From: DASVNK01 sp964478815
GTDB taxonomy: Bacteria > Verrucomicrobiota > Verrucomicrobiia > Limisphaerales > SXQI01
Length of the DNA stretch: 64,000 nt
Assembly (NCBI GenBank): GCA_964478815.1
Contig: CAYZKY010000007.1
Span: 1-64,000, forward strand
Reading direction: 5' to 3'
Shown here: piece by piece, positions 1 to 8,420 of the stretch
Layout of the letters: each line of letters begins with the position of its first letter
How positions within the stretch are numbered: the stretch's first letter is position 1
Notes under the pieces: model-generated
Database searches by the model: none
What the model was told of the DNA's origin: nothing
What the model saw: only the letters and a program-made list of their open reading frames with translations
Program-made: the position numbers and the translations under genes

Positions 1-8
1 AGGATTCA

Positions 9-38
9 CCCTCTCTCTTTCGGAAAGTGAAGAGAGGG
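9..38 (+). promoter_or_regulatory. leader hairpin upstream of the first gene
   Basis: CCCTCTCT at 9-16 pairs with AGAGAGGG at 31-38, and CTTTC at 17-21 pairs with GAAAG at 23-27. This gives a long stem ending 31 bp before the ATG at 70. It could be an upstream terminator lacking a T tract or a leader structure. A related GAACCCTCTT follows at 42-51. Confidence 0.45.
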
Positions 39-69
39 ATGAACCCTCTTAGAAAGCAGAAAGACTCAA

Positions 70-306
70 ATGAAAAATAAACCGATTCACTCGATCAAGC
101 TGGGCGCGATTCAAGCCTCCATCTGGCACACGAAAAAGGACAAGTCCGAATGGCACACCGTCACGGTCAACCGCTCCGTTTTAGACGGCGACAAATGGGT
201 GCGCTCGGACAACTTCAGCCCGGAGGAACTGCCTCTTGTCACCAAGGTGGTCGATATGGCCCATACCTGGATTTTCCAGCAAGGCCAGACGGCGGAGACG
301 TTCTAA
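70..306 (+). CDS. small conserved mobile-element protein
   Basis: A 78-residue soluble protein with no signal peptide. It has a beta-rich N-terminus (KLGAIQASIW), a Thr/Val-rich strand with a basic end (HTVTVNRSV) and a C-terminal helix (VVDMAHTWIFQQ). From memory, similar small proteins occur next to integrases and plasmid genes in Planctomycetes and Verrucomicrobia, with no assigned function. The gene stands alone between a leader hairpin and its own terminator at 316-345, so it appears to be a monocistronic unit. The frame is clean and the ATG is the first in frame. No molecular role can be assigned from the sequence. Confidence 0.7.
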   Translation: MKNKPIHSIKLGAIQASIWHTKKDKSEWHTVTVNRSVLDGDKWVRSDNFSPEELPLVTKVVDMAHTWIFQQGQTAETF

Positions 307-315
307 TCACTAAAA

Positions 316-345
316 CTGGCGGGCGGAAACGCTCGCCGGTCTTTT
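316..345 (+). terminator. Rho-independent terminator
   Basis: A ten-base-pair G+C-rich stem (316-325 with 330-339) is capped by a GAAA tetraloop and followed by TCTTTT. It lies 10 bp after the stop codon of the 70-306 gene. Confidence 0.75.
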
Positions 346-399
346 CATGTTCGGAAAATGAAGCATGCACATTGCATTCGCTCCGCCGAATCCCGCCTG

Positions 400-460
400 G
401 AGTCGCGACCAAACGGGCCTTTCCTTCGCTTCGCTCGGAAAACCCGTTTCGTCGCGACTC
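400..460. repeat. long imperfect inverted repeat
   Basis: GAGTCGCGAC at 400-409 matches GTCGCGACTC at 451-460, and AAACGGG at 411-417 matches CCCGTTT at 443-449. TTCC at 421-424 and GGAA at 437-440 extend the stem. As RNA or single-stranded DNA this would form a hairpin of more than 20 pairs. No T tract follows, so it is not a simple terminator. Confidence 0.6.
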
Positions 461-512
461 TGGACTGCCTTTCCGTCCTGCGAGGCAAACAGGCTACGGG
501 CTGCTCCTGTCT

Positions 513-543
513 CCCCAGCGTGCCCTCAACCCGCACGCTGGGG
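513..543. repeat. perfect 11-bp inverted repeat
   Basis: CCCCAGCGTGC at 513-523 is repeated in inverse orientation at 533-543 with a 9-base loop. It is a second strong hairpin in the same gene-free interval. Confidence 0.6.
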
Positions 544-814
544 AAACACTCACCACCCTCCGCCCGTTTGCTTCTCGGACAGAAAGCTGAGGACTTCTTC
601 CCGTGAATCGCTTAAGCGTTTAACGCTTGGTTGATGACAAGACCGGAAAGGGGAGGCTTGAGACCGCCGAGGTTTCGAATCTCATTGGTCCTTCGGGAAA
701 GTCTGAGCAAAGCATTTGAGCAATCCCGCCCGTTGAATTTCTCGCCTCAAATGGATAGCATCCCCAAACCGCCGCGCCGGTTCCCAGTGTGGTGTTTCTT
801 AAAGGCCAGGAACC

Positions 815-2101
815 ATGTCCCTTCTGACGATTCAACCGCTTGGACGCAATCGTGACACCCCGCGGCTCTGGCTGGAATCCCAACGCCTGGCTTCCTTGGG
901 CTTCACCCATGGAATTCCACTACGCATCGAAAGCAGCCAAGAGAGCTTGGTGCTCCGGCCGGCCATTTTGGGAGAGAACCACGTTTCGAGCCGTCTCACT
1001 CCCGGTGGAGGACGACGCCCCATCATTGACCTCGCCAGCCACAGTTTGCTGGATGGCCTCTCGGCCTATTCTGAAGTCAAAATCATCGCCTCCTTCGAGA
1101 GGATTGCCGTCACACCTTCGCACCGGGCGTTTGCCATCGCCCGCAGCCGTTCGCTCCGGCCACCGTTCCGGGTTCTTGATGTCTTTGCCGGTGGCGGAAC
1201 GTTGACCGCGGCGCTGACCGGGAATCGAAACTTTCAAGTCATGGGTGGCATCGAAAAGGAGCCAGACTATGCGGACGAGTGGCAGGCACGCCATCCCGGG
1301 GCGTGGCTTATCCAGTCCGATTTCCGCTCGCTCCAGCCGACTGATATCCCGGAGTTCGATGTCTTGATTGGCGGTATTCCCTGCACCAGCCATTCTTTGA
1401 TGGGCCGCGCGAAGCGCGGACTGGCGGAGCGACCGGAGTTGGGGGAAGCAGGGGATCTTTTTCTCCCGGTCTTAAATTTGATCGCCGCGCGGATGCCAGC
1501 GGCGGTGCTCTTTGAGAATGTGCCAGCCTTTGCCTCCAGCCTGGCAGGAGAACTCTTTGCCACCCATCTTGAGCGCCTTGGCTACCAAATCTCCACCACG
1601 ATTTTGCAACCCAACAGCGAGTGGAACGAGGTCGAAGATAGAAAGCGGTGGGTTTTGGCAGGAACTTTGGCCAAGCCTTTCCGGATTACGCCGCCCGGCC
1701 TCTCATGCAAGAGCCCGGTCTCGGCTTTTCTCGATCCGCCGGACGAGGCACGCGACCGGACGGATGCGGCCCGCATCGCGCGTACCATCGAGGGATTGCG
1801 TGCGCATCAAGAGCGCCACCGAGTCCTGGGGCACGGCTTTGGGTTTACTGTCGTGGACGGAACGGAAACCCGGCTTCCCACCCTTCCGAAGTCGTATCAC
1901 AAGATAAATACTGGACCTTTCGTTCAGACCCGGTATGGGCCAAGGCTCCTTCGTCAGTCGGAAATCGAGCGGATTCATGGGTGCGAACTAGGAACCCGGC
2001 ATTACGCTACAGCGGTGCAGATGCTCGGCCAGGGGGTGCAAACCCGGATATTCCGGGAGATTTTCTGCCAGCTAGGCGACCATTTGGTTGGAGAAGCTTA
2101 A
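815..2101 (+). CDS. DNA (cytosine-5) methyltransferase with SymE-like N-terminus
   Basis: A 428-residue protein predicted to transfer methyl from SAM to C5 of cytosine in DNA. Motif I is LDVFAGGGTL (121-130). The catalytic Pro-Cys of motif IV is P189-C190 in GGIPCTSHS. ENVP of motif VI is at 234-237, and a DRKRW stretch near 275-279 is in the motif VIII position. Residues 15-50 (RLWLESQRLASLGFTHGIPL and following) look like the AbrB-type fold of the SymE toxin, followed by a G-rich linker. This fused N-terminus may bind DNA or form dimers, which is inference. No restriction endonuclease gene is adjacent, so it may be an orphan or anti-restriction enzyme of the mobile element. Key residues are intact. 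Confidence 0.88.
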   Translation: MSLLTIQPLGRNRDTPRLWLESQRLASLGFTHGIPLRIESSQESLVLRPAILGENHVSSRLTPGGGRRPIIDLASHSLLDGLSAYSEVKIIASFERIAVTPSHRAFAIARSRSLRPPFRVLDVFAGGGTLTAALTGNRNFQVMGGIEKEPDYADEWQARHPGAWLIQSDFRSLQPTDIPEFDVLIGGIPCTSHSLMGRAKRGLAERPELGEAGDLFLPVLNLIAARMPAAVLFENVPAFASSLAGELFATHLERLGYQISTTILQPNSEWNEVEDRKRWVLAGTLAKPFRITPPGLSCKSPVSAFLDPPDEARDRTDAARIARTIEGLRAHQERHRVLGHGFGFTVVDGTETRLPTLPKSYHKINTGPFVQTRYGPRLLRQSEIERIHGCELGTRHYATAVQMLGQGVQTRIFREIFCQLGDHLVGEA

Positions 2102-2240
2102 GGCCAATTGCTTCGAAGAGAGAGGAGTGGCGAACACCTCACAGGTGATTGGTCCGCAGTAGGACTTAAGAGCGTACTCCACTGTCCAACGCTTCGCGAC
2201 GCATTTCCACTACGGCCATTGTATGGCGGCATTCGGATCG

Positions 2241-2282
2241 TCAAGGTAGTGCCCCCGCCTGCCCTCCGCCTCCACCTTGACC
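2241..2282 (+). repeat. long-range direct repeat, copy A
   Basis: A C-rich 42-bp segment bounded by TCAAGGT and ACCTTGA. A nearly identical segment in the same orientation lies at 55921-55961, with one substitution and one single-base indel. Weaker similarity (CATTGTA and TCAAGG blocks) extends some 30 bp upstream of both copies. Confidence 0.65.
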
Positions 2283-2360
2283 CTCCTCATGCCGCCATTG
2301 GGCCTCCGGTATGAAATTGCGCCCGGCTCTGTGCGGCGCAGAAGAAATGAGTTCCAGGAA

Positions 2361-3178
2361 ATGAATGAAGAGACGAACGCTAAACCAATGAACTTGATCT
2401 CCCTTGGGGCGGGAGTGCAGAGCAGCACAATGGCCCTCATGGCAGCCCACGGGGAGCTAACGCCCATGCCCGAGGGAGCCATCTTCGCTGACACCTGTTG
2501 CGAGCCCTTGGCCGTTTACCACTGGCTGGCCTGGCTCGAAAAACAACTTCCTTTCCCGGTGTACCGCGTCGTCGAAAAGCGGGGGCTTTTGCACCATATC
2601 ATGCGCAGCGTGCGAAGGCATAGATTTGCCGGGGCTCCCTTCTTTACTGAAAGCACGACCGAAGCCGGGATGCTGCGCCGTCAATGCACCTCCGAGTTCA
2701 AGATCAAACCCATGCTCCAAAAAGTGCGAGAACTGATCGGGTTAAGGAAGGGCCAGCGTGGACAGCGCCATCGGATTCAGGCCGTGCAATGGATCGGCAT
2801 CTCGGTCGACGAAGCTACCCGGATGAAGCCGAGCCGCGTTCACTGGATCGAACGTCGGTGGCCTCTGGTCGAAATTCGAATGAGTCGGAACGATTGCCTG
2901 AAGTGGCTGAAGAAGCGCAATTATCCACTCCCGCCACCCTCGGCCTGCACCTTTTGTCCCTATCATTCGGACGCCGAATGGCGACATCTCACACAAGACC
3001 TTGGAAACAGATTGTCGCAGTGGATCGGTTGATTCGCTAAGGCGTGCGAGGCACACGACAGAAGCTTTATCTGCACAATTTGCTTAAACCCATGAATGAA
3101 ATCGATCTTTCGACTGAGGAAGAGCGAGGCCAAATTAACCTCCTCGAAAATGAATGCGCAGGGATGTGCGGCCTCTGA
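2361..3178 (+). pseudogene. PAPS-reductase-like adenine nucleotide hydrolase, broken
   Basis: The product belongs to the phage and mobile-element branch of the PAPS reductase/PP-loop family. It opens with SLGAGVQSSTMAL, the modified PP-loop, and keeps RRQCTSEFKI, WIGIS and the CTFCPYH cysteine motif. After WRHLTQD (about 2997) the reading frame shifts by one base. The shifted frame then meets a TAA at 3038-3040, and beyond it the same frame continues with VRGTRQKLYLH and LSTEEERGQINL to a Cys-rich end (ECAGMCGL, stop at 3176-3178). That tail matches the expected family C-terminus. The gene therefore carries one frameshift and one nonsense codon. Its position next to a DNA methyltransferase suggests it belonged to a DNA-modification cassette. 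Confidence 0.78.
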
Positions 3179-3291
3179 CCCCGAAATTTTGTCGTCCGTC
3201 TTCTGGCACAAGACCGATTGTCCCCGGACTTCACGCGAGTCGCCGGAGCTTGACGTCATGACCCTGAGTGACGGCGTTGCCAATCGCCGGG

Positions 3292-3660
3292 TCATCGCTC
3301 AGGCCAGATTGCGATTTTTTGTTTTCGGGCAGCCCCACGGAGGCTGCTCTTTAGCGTGGCGAGGGTGGCGCTCCGGCGGAGCGCTAATTCCAATGATGCG
3401 GCGTCGTAAACGGAAAGGTTATGCTGCCGGGCCAGCGCCAGTGTATCGGTAAGCGCCCGCCCGCCCGTCTCCGCATCGACTGATACCGGAAGTCGTTCCA
3501 ACAGCGCAATCGCGTCAGCCACATCGGTCGCATCCATCTCGCCTCGCTGTTCCGCGGAGGAGAGGTAGCCTGCGATTTCCAAATGCCAAAGCGCGGTGAC
3601 CCAGCCCGGCCGAAGAGAATGCGGCGGCGCTAGCCCGCATATTTCACACGGGACGTCCAA
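3292..3660 (-). pseudogene. VapC-type PIN toxin, N-terminus lost
   Basis: The C-terminal two thirds of a PIN-domain ribonuclease are visible: ALWHLEIAGYL (normally LWxxEVANxL), an acidic middle, then LSVYDAASLELALRR and a basic tail. The N-terminal strand with the first catalytic Asp (usually VxDxS) is absent. The residues before VTALWHLE do not resemble the family, and no antitoxin gene is found upstream on the minus strand. The conserved late Asp (YDAA) remains. It is most likely an inactive remnant of a vapBC module. Confidence 0.7.
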
Positions 3661-3848
3661 ACTCGTGTCCTTTGGGTTTTTCGTGGCGGCATGGAAAGAT
3701 TTTCGCGGGTTTAGATCCTGAATTCGAGTTGACGATCACCCGTTGAGGTAAGAACGAGCAAGAATCCCGTTTTTCGTTCATGCGGGGACGCGTCCCTCGA
3801 CGCGCGCGAATTCCAGCGCGTCGATGAACTGGTTGGACCACTTGAATC

Positions 3849-4391
3849 TCAGCCGCTGCTCGCCGGCAGTTTCATCAACCGCTCTTGGCAGGTTCGAAAC
3901 ACCGCCTGCAGCGGAAACGCGCTACACAGTTGCACGTAGATCCGCCGCACACTCACCGTCACCGCCGCCGCTACTTTCAATAACTTCAGTCGAATCGTTC
4001 CGGCTGTCGCGCTGGCCAATTCTGTTCCCTCGAGCGTCAACGCCCGCAATCGCTCCAACAGCAGGTAAGAGAATGTCGCCATCCACAACCGTAGTTGATT
4101 GCTCGCCAAGTAATGCGTGCTCATCCGATCCGCCTGCAAATCCAACACTTGTTGCTTGAGCACGTTCTCCTTATTCCCCCGTCCACAATAGATTTTCTCA
4201 TACAACGCTTGCGGGCCAAACCGCTCCGCCGACCCGGCGTTGTCCTTGAAACCGCAGGCCGGCAGACTGGTCACGACAAATCTGGGATTGTCTCCTTCGG
4301 CCGTCACTTCGGCTTTGCCCACCACGCGGCGTTCCCGGCTCCAGCTCTCCCGCGTCTGATACTCAAACTCCGTAAACTCCCGCGCGCTGCT
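3849..4391 (-). pseudogene. IS1380-family transposase C-terminal fragment
   Basis: Minus-strand reading gives EFEYQTRESWSRERRVVGKA, NPRFVVTSL, the YCGRGNKEN box, ADRMSTHYLASNQLRLW and FSYLLLERLRAL. These are the hallmark C-terminal blocks of IS1380 transposases, including the final catalytic Glu region. The N-terminal half with the first Asp residues is missing. The frame runs at its 5' side into unrelated sequence near 4391, so it is a truncated remnant. Confidence 0.85.
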
Positions 4392-4703
4392 CAATCCGCA
4401 CAGACACCGCTGAGTGGGCCGAGCGGTTCTTCGGCAAATACCGCCGGATCGAGCCCGTCTAGTCCGAATCGCGGGGAAGGCCGCCCAGGTCCGGCGCGAG
4501 CTGGAACAACGGGCGGCCCGGGACAAGTTCGAAGAGGCGCAGTCCCGGAACGTGGTGGCCGAACGCGGTCGGCGAGGCGAAGAAAATTGAAGTGCGGAAG
4601 AAGGCGGAGGACCCGCAGGTGCGGGCGAAGCTCACCCCCTTTACCCCGCCGGGTTTGTGGCAGGTGAGCGGCGGGTATTTTCGGCCGATCCCAAGCCGCT
4701 CTC
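4392..4703. other. transposon debris of unknown identity
   Basis: This 312-bp interval lies between an IS1380 and an IS66 fragment. Both strands show short Arg/Glu-rich open frames (for example RRELEQRAARDKFEEA on the plus strand) but none that I can assign. It is probably the joint of two decayed insertions. Confidence 0.4.
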
Positions 4704-5123
4704 CTATGCCGCCCTGGTCTCGTGCGGCGCGCTCGCGCCGACCGTCGAGGCGCGCACCAAAGCGGCGGCGACAGAGGTTTGAGACGCATGGACCAGTTCA
4801 ATCGCCGCCCCGGAAGGCAACCGCACGACAAACATCGGCCCGGCCACCGGCGTGGCCGCCTGCGCCTGGTCGATCGCCGTCTCCAGCCATTGGACCGAAG
4901 CCGGCTGGCCAGAGGAGGCCGCGACCGGTTGCCGTCGTTGCCGCTGCTGCCGCCAATAGGCGAAGGTCTGATACTTGAGCCCAACCGTCCGGGCGAACTG
5001 TGCGCCTGAAAGCCCGCTCTTCTCAAATTCATCGAGCAAGGCTTCCCGACGCTCAGGCGACACCCGGACACGGCCTCTGCTATCGGTCGGAAGAATCTCT
5101 GAAGTACTCTCTGACAAGGTCAT
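4704..5123 (-). mobile_element. IS66-family accessory protein TnpA
   Basis: A 139-residue protein with the IS66 OrfA layout: an N-terminal helix-turn-helix (ERREALLDEFEKSGLSGAQF, then ARTVGLKYQTFAYWRQQR) and a C-terminal strand (MFVVRLPSGAAIELVHASQ). TnpA is one of the small proteins encoded before the DDE transposase TnpC in IS66 elements. No tnpB or tnpC follows; downstream lies the IS1380 fragment. The gene frame is intact but the element is incomplete. The C-terminus past SVAAALVRA may be replaced by flanking sequence. Confidence 0.75.
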
Positions 5124-5237
5124 ACCAGAGACGATATGACCGCGGCTAAAATCTACCAGAGGTGCTCCGGGTGACGCTTACGATGTTCGTGCAGGTTTGT
5201 CGCTCCTTGTCCAATCACGAACGTGATGCTTGGGTCG

Positions 5238-6230
5238 TCAGTTGCTCCACTGGATCGCATGTAACAGTTCCGCCAAACGATAGCCTGCCTTCGACAGTTG
5301 TTTCATAATGCGCTCCGAATGCTGAGTCGCATAGTCGCGCGGCAGCCTCGCCCCGATGTCCTTGATGTCCTTGCCGCCCTGCCCAAGCGTGAAGCTCAGG
5401 AAGTGGATGCCTTCGTAAGCGGCGTTCGCTTCGGGTATGGTCGCAGTCACCCACTGCGCGGGCCAACTCCGAACCGGCCCTGAGGTCTGCCACCCACCCG
5501 GCGGCACCATCGTGCGCAGCTTCGTTGCCAGCGCCGAATAGTTATTCACACCGCTTGCCTGGCGCACCAGCTCACTGTCCCAATAGGAGTGCAGCTCTTT
5601 CTTGGACGGACCGAACAGAATCTGATTCCCACCCCGGTCGTGGTCCCGCCCCACCGCTTCGCTGGGCCTTTTTAAAAGCACGAGTTTGTCGCCCCCCTCC
5701 ACGCGGTAGTAGCCACACGCCACATGCAGCGGCTGGTGCAGATCGCCGACGTGATGGATCAGGAGCCGCAGCGCTTGCTTCTTGGTAAACTCCTTGCGCC
5801 TGCCTTCCAACACGTCGATGCACCAGCGAACGGTCTGAACGATATCGTTCGTCCGCGCGAATGGGCTGCCGTTGTAGTTCGTCGTCGCGAGCGGCAAATT
5901 CACGAAGTGCCATTGGTCGTTGTCCTTGAACCGCGTGTTGAACTGCCTCGCTTCGAAATCATTTACCAAAGGACCTCGTCCGCGGGCGGCTTCACGGATT
6001 TCGTCTGGCCATAATGACGCTCGCGACATGCTTTCCGGCCCGAGAATCGCGGCGATCTTTTGCTTCACGTCCGGTCTCAGAAAGGCTTCGGCCATCAGGC
6101 CGATTGCTTGGTGCCCTTGCGCCGACCACGCAAACACCGTGTGCCACCCGCCCGATGCGATCAGGAACGCAGCGATGCACGCGCGAACGGACTTGCCTGG
6201 CCCGACCATCCGAAACCAGTTTGTGCTCAT
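5238..6230 (-). CDS. secreted S1/P1-family nuclease
   Basis: A zinc-dependent nuclease predicted to be exported and to cleave single-stranded nucleic acids. The chosen ATG gives a compact signal peptide (CIAAFLIASGGWHTVFA), and the mature chain would begin with Trp, as in P1 nuclease where the N-terminal Trp binds zinc. Further zinc ligands follow: HQAIG, the Asp of WPDE, HF after DQW, HHVGDLHQPLH, and DRGGNQ with HSYWDS. The length of about 300 mature residues is normal. An in-frame upstream start at 6269 would add 13 residues and spoil the signal peptide. It has no operon partners. A nutrient-scavenging role is inference. Confidence 0.9.
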   Translation of the reverse strand: MSTNWFRMVGPGKSVRACIAAFLIASGGWHTVFAWSAQGHQAIGLMAEAFLRPDVKQKIAAILGPESMSRASLWPDEIREAARGRGPLVNDFEARQFNTRFKDNDQWHFVNLPLATTNYNGSPFARTNDIVQTVRWCIDVLEGRRKEFTKKQALRLLIHHVGDLHQPLHVACGYYRVEGGDKLVLLKRPSEAVGRDHDRGGNQILFGPSKKELHSYWDSELVRQASGVNNYSALATKLRTMVPPGGWQTSGPVRSWPAQWVTATIPEANAAYEGIHFLSFTLGQGGKDIKDIGARLPRDYATQHSERIMKQLSKAGYRLAELLHAIQWSN

Positions 6231-6630
6231 ATTCGGAACTCCTTTCAAAGCCGATGATGGGAAGGCCACGGGCAGGGAGCAAGTATAAAATGGATCGATG
6301 CCAGACGTTCAATCTGGCGCTCGCAGGGGAAACGAGTGTGCAACGGTAGGACATTCGAGCGCTGTCAAATGGTTTGCTACTGCATTAGGAATGAGCGCCG
6401 ATCAGTGTTGCCTTGCGCTTCGAGTGGGTTAATTCCGTTCAGCCCAAACGCCAGACGCAGAAGTGCAAAGAATGCCGCGTCAAGCCTTTAGTAACGCTTG
6501 CTCACGCGACGCACCATTGCATGCGCTGAAAGAGTTGCTCCACCCGATGCCTCGCTTGAAATGGTCGCGATGCTGGGGGGCTGGAACATGCCATCCCAGC
6601 CCGGCAATTGAGAAGCCAGAGTGACAGATG
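6231..6630. other. intergenic region without recognised gene
   Basis: The region holds the promoter side of the nuclease gene and the 3' side of the next minus-strand gene. Minus-strand peptides in 6400-6600 are interrupted by stops. I see no motif, hairpin or repeat that I can support. Confidence 0.35.
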
Positions 6631-8118
6631 TTAATTGAGGCTGGCCGATTCATCCAAAACGGCCCACCAACCTTCGTGCCCGACATCCGCAAGTTGGACA
6701 TGCGGCCGGGCATTAATGATGGCCTGTTGCGAGACCTTGAAGTGACGAGGACTGGAGTGCGACTCGCGCCGTTTCTCGGTGATCTTGCCATCGGCGCTGT
6801 AGCGAAAGAGCTGCTGGATGCCAGGGCGGAGAGTGACGGTGCGGTGCGGGTTGTAGGCCAGACGCTGAGAGCAAAATCCCCGCGCCCAAGCTTGTCCGTA
6901 GATTTCCTGAACGTAGAGGTTGGCGTAAGGCCCCTCATCGATACGAATCATTCTTCCAGAGAAAAGAGGCATCTTCTCGACAAATGTGGATCGAGTCCAA
7001 ATGCTGGCGTCAAGGGTAACCCGCTGAACGCACGCCAGAGGCAGGCCGCTGGTGGAAGTGATTTCATAGAGGAGGTGCTCTCCCGGTTGAAGCACCACGT
7101 CGATGGGCTTGGCGCGGGTCGGCACGGGGTAGTCCAGAAAAAGCTCGTCCGCCATCCGCGCAAAGCGCGTATCGCGCGTGAGGGTGTAAAGCCACATCAT
7201 CTGATCGGTGTGGTGGCGGTGATAAGAAGCGGATCGAACAATGTGAGAGACGCAATACCGGCTCAGGTGGCCTGGGTTTCTGATCGTCGGATAGTGGCGC
7301 ACGATAGTGGCGGCGACGCCTTGGAGAATGCGAAATGCCTCCGGATCTTGCGTTAAATCCCAGTAATCATAGACCCCAAACATCGCGAACACCAGGCCGT
7401 TGAACGTGTGGTCTGGACGGACGCCGGGATATTCTTCAAGCCACAAGTATCCCTCGCTGTCCACCATGGTCACACCCGGGGTGTCTTCATCGGTAAAGGG
7501 AATCAGGAGTGAGCGGAAAATATCGTGAGCAATCTCGAGATGGCGGGGGTCGTTAACGATAGAGTAGTAGCGACAGAAGGCGCTCAAGGCTTGGCCTTGG
7601 GAAAGAGCAGAGTACCAAGGTGCCCGGCGAGGCTCGTCCGGAAGCCTGTGCAGATTGAAATCGACCTCAAACGGAAAAAAGAGCCCGTCCCCGTAGTCCA
7701 CGGCATAGCTCAGCATTCGGTCAAGGTTGCGCTGTGCCCGGAGTAGAAGATCGGGATTGGGGCTCAGCCGATAATTGTTGAGCAGCGTGTAAAGTACATA
7801 CTGGGCTTGAGCCGTCGGATGAGCTGTGGGCGCGTCCTGTCCCTTGGGTATAACCATCATCACACCCTCGGAATCGAGCAGCGGGGACTCTACGGGTCGA
7901 AGATTCGGCGACGCGTAAGGCCGATCCGCCGCAGGGACACGATGGAAGTTTATGGGCAGCCGGTGGAAGCTCGGGAGTGCGAGATCATCGTCCGCAGAGA
8001 CATTGGCCGAATAGAAGAAGCAGAGAGCAAGGAACACTCGGGCCAAGATCCAAGGGGGGCACGGGATCAAGATCATACATTTTTGGAAACCGGCAAGCCA
8101 TTGCTTAACTTGGAGCAT
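6631..8118 (-). CDS. secreted D-glucuronyl C5-epimerase-like protein
   Basis: About 495 residues with an N-terminal hydrophobic segment (ILARVFLALCFFYSANVSA) that reads as a signal peptide. The body carries features of the C-terminal catalytic domain of D-glucuronyl C5-epimerases, an alpha/alpha barrel: YVLYTLLNNYR, GDGLFFPFEVDF, WYSALSQGQALSAFCRYY and HTFNGLVFAMFGVYDYW. In eukaryotes this family converts GlcA to IdoA in heparan sulfate. The bacterial substrate is unknown, so a role on an exported uronic-acid polymer is inference. The ATG at 8118 is preferred; an ATG at 8076 and a TTG at 8145 are possible. It stands alone. Confidence 0.72.
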   Translation of the reverse strand: MLQVKQWLAGFQKCMILIPCPPWILARVFLALCFFYSANVSADDDLALPSFHRLPINFHRVPAADRPYASPNLRPVESPLLDSEGVMMVIPKGQDAPTAHPTAQAQYVLYTLLNNYRLSPNPDLLLRAQRNLDRMLSYAVDYGDGLFFPFEVDFNLHRLPDEPRRAPWYSALSQGQALSAFCRYYSIVNDPRHLEIAHDIFRSLLIPFTDEDTPGVTMVDSEGYLWLEEYPGVRPDHTFNGLVFAMFGVYDYWDLTQDPEAFRILQGVAATIVRHYPTIRNPGHLSRYCVSHIVRSASYHRHHTDQMMWLYTLTRDTRFARMADELFLDYPVPTRAKPIDVVLQPGEHLLYEITSTSGLPLACVQRVTLDASIWTRSTFVEKMPLFSGRMIRIDEGPYANLYVQEIYGQAWARGFCSQRLAYNPHRTVTLRPGIQQLFRYSADGKITEKRRESHSSPRHFKVSQQAIINARPHVQLADVGHEGWWAVLDESASLN

Positions 8119-8420
8119 AATCGCATCGGGGATTCCCTGAGGCAAGCGGATTATCGCAAAAAAACCTCAACCATCCCGAGAGTTTGGAACGAAAAGTGTT
8201 CCGTTAGCGAATGGGTATCTGTTCGGACGCTCAATCAACACGAGTGGCCGCACTATTGCCCGGAGAATGACCGGTGCCCCGCCGGATGCTGGGCAAAGGC
8301 CAGCGCCGCCCCAGACTGTTGGACTCCTTTGTTTAACCTATGATGTGGCCGTGGATGGAATTGGCTCGCTAGGCCGACATCCTGCATGTACTCCTGAGGC
8401 CCACCGGAATCCAAGAAGCT

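Larger units (their letters stand above)
346..814. other. non-coding interval with strong inverted repeats
   Basis: No convincing gene is visible between the terminator and the methyltransferase start. Short open frames overlap on both strands and share no recognisable motif. The interval holds two inverted repeats, listed separately at 400-460 and 513-543, so it is more likely a structured regulatory, transfer or replication region than coding DNA. Confidence 0.5.
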
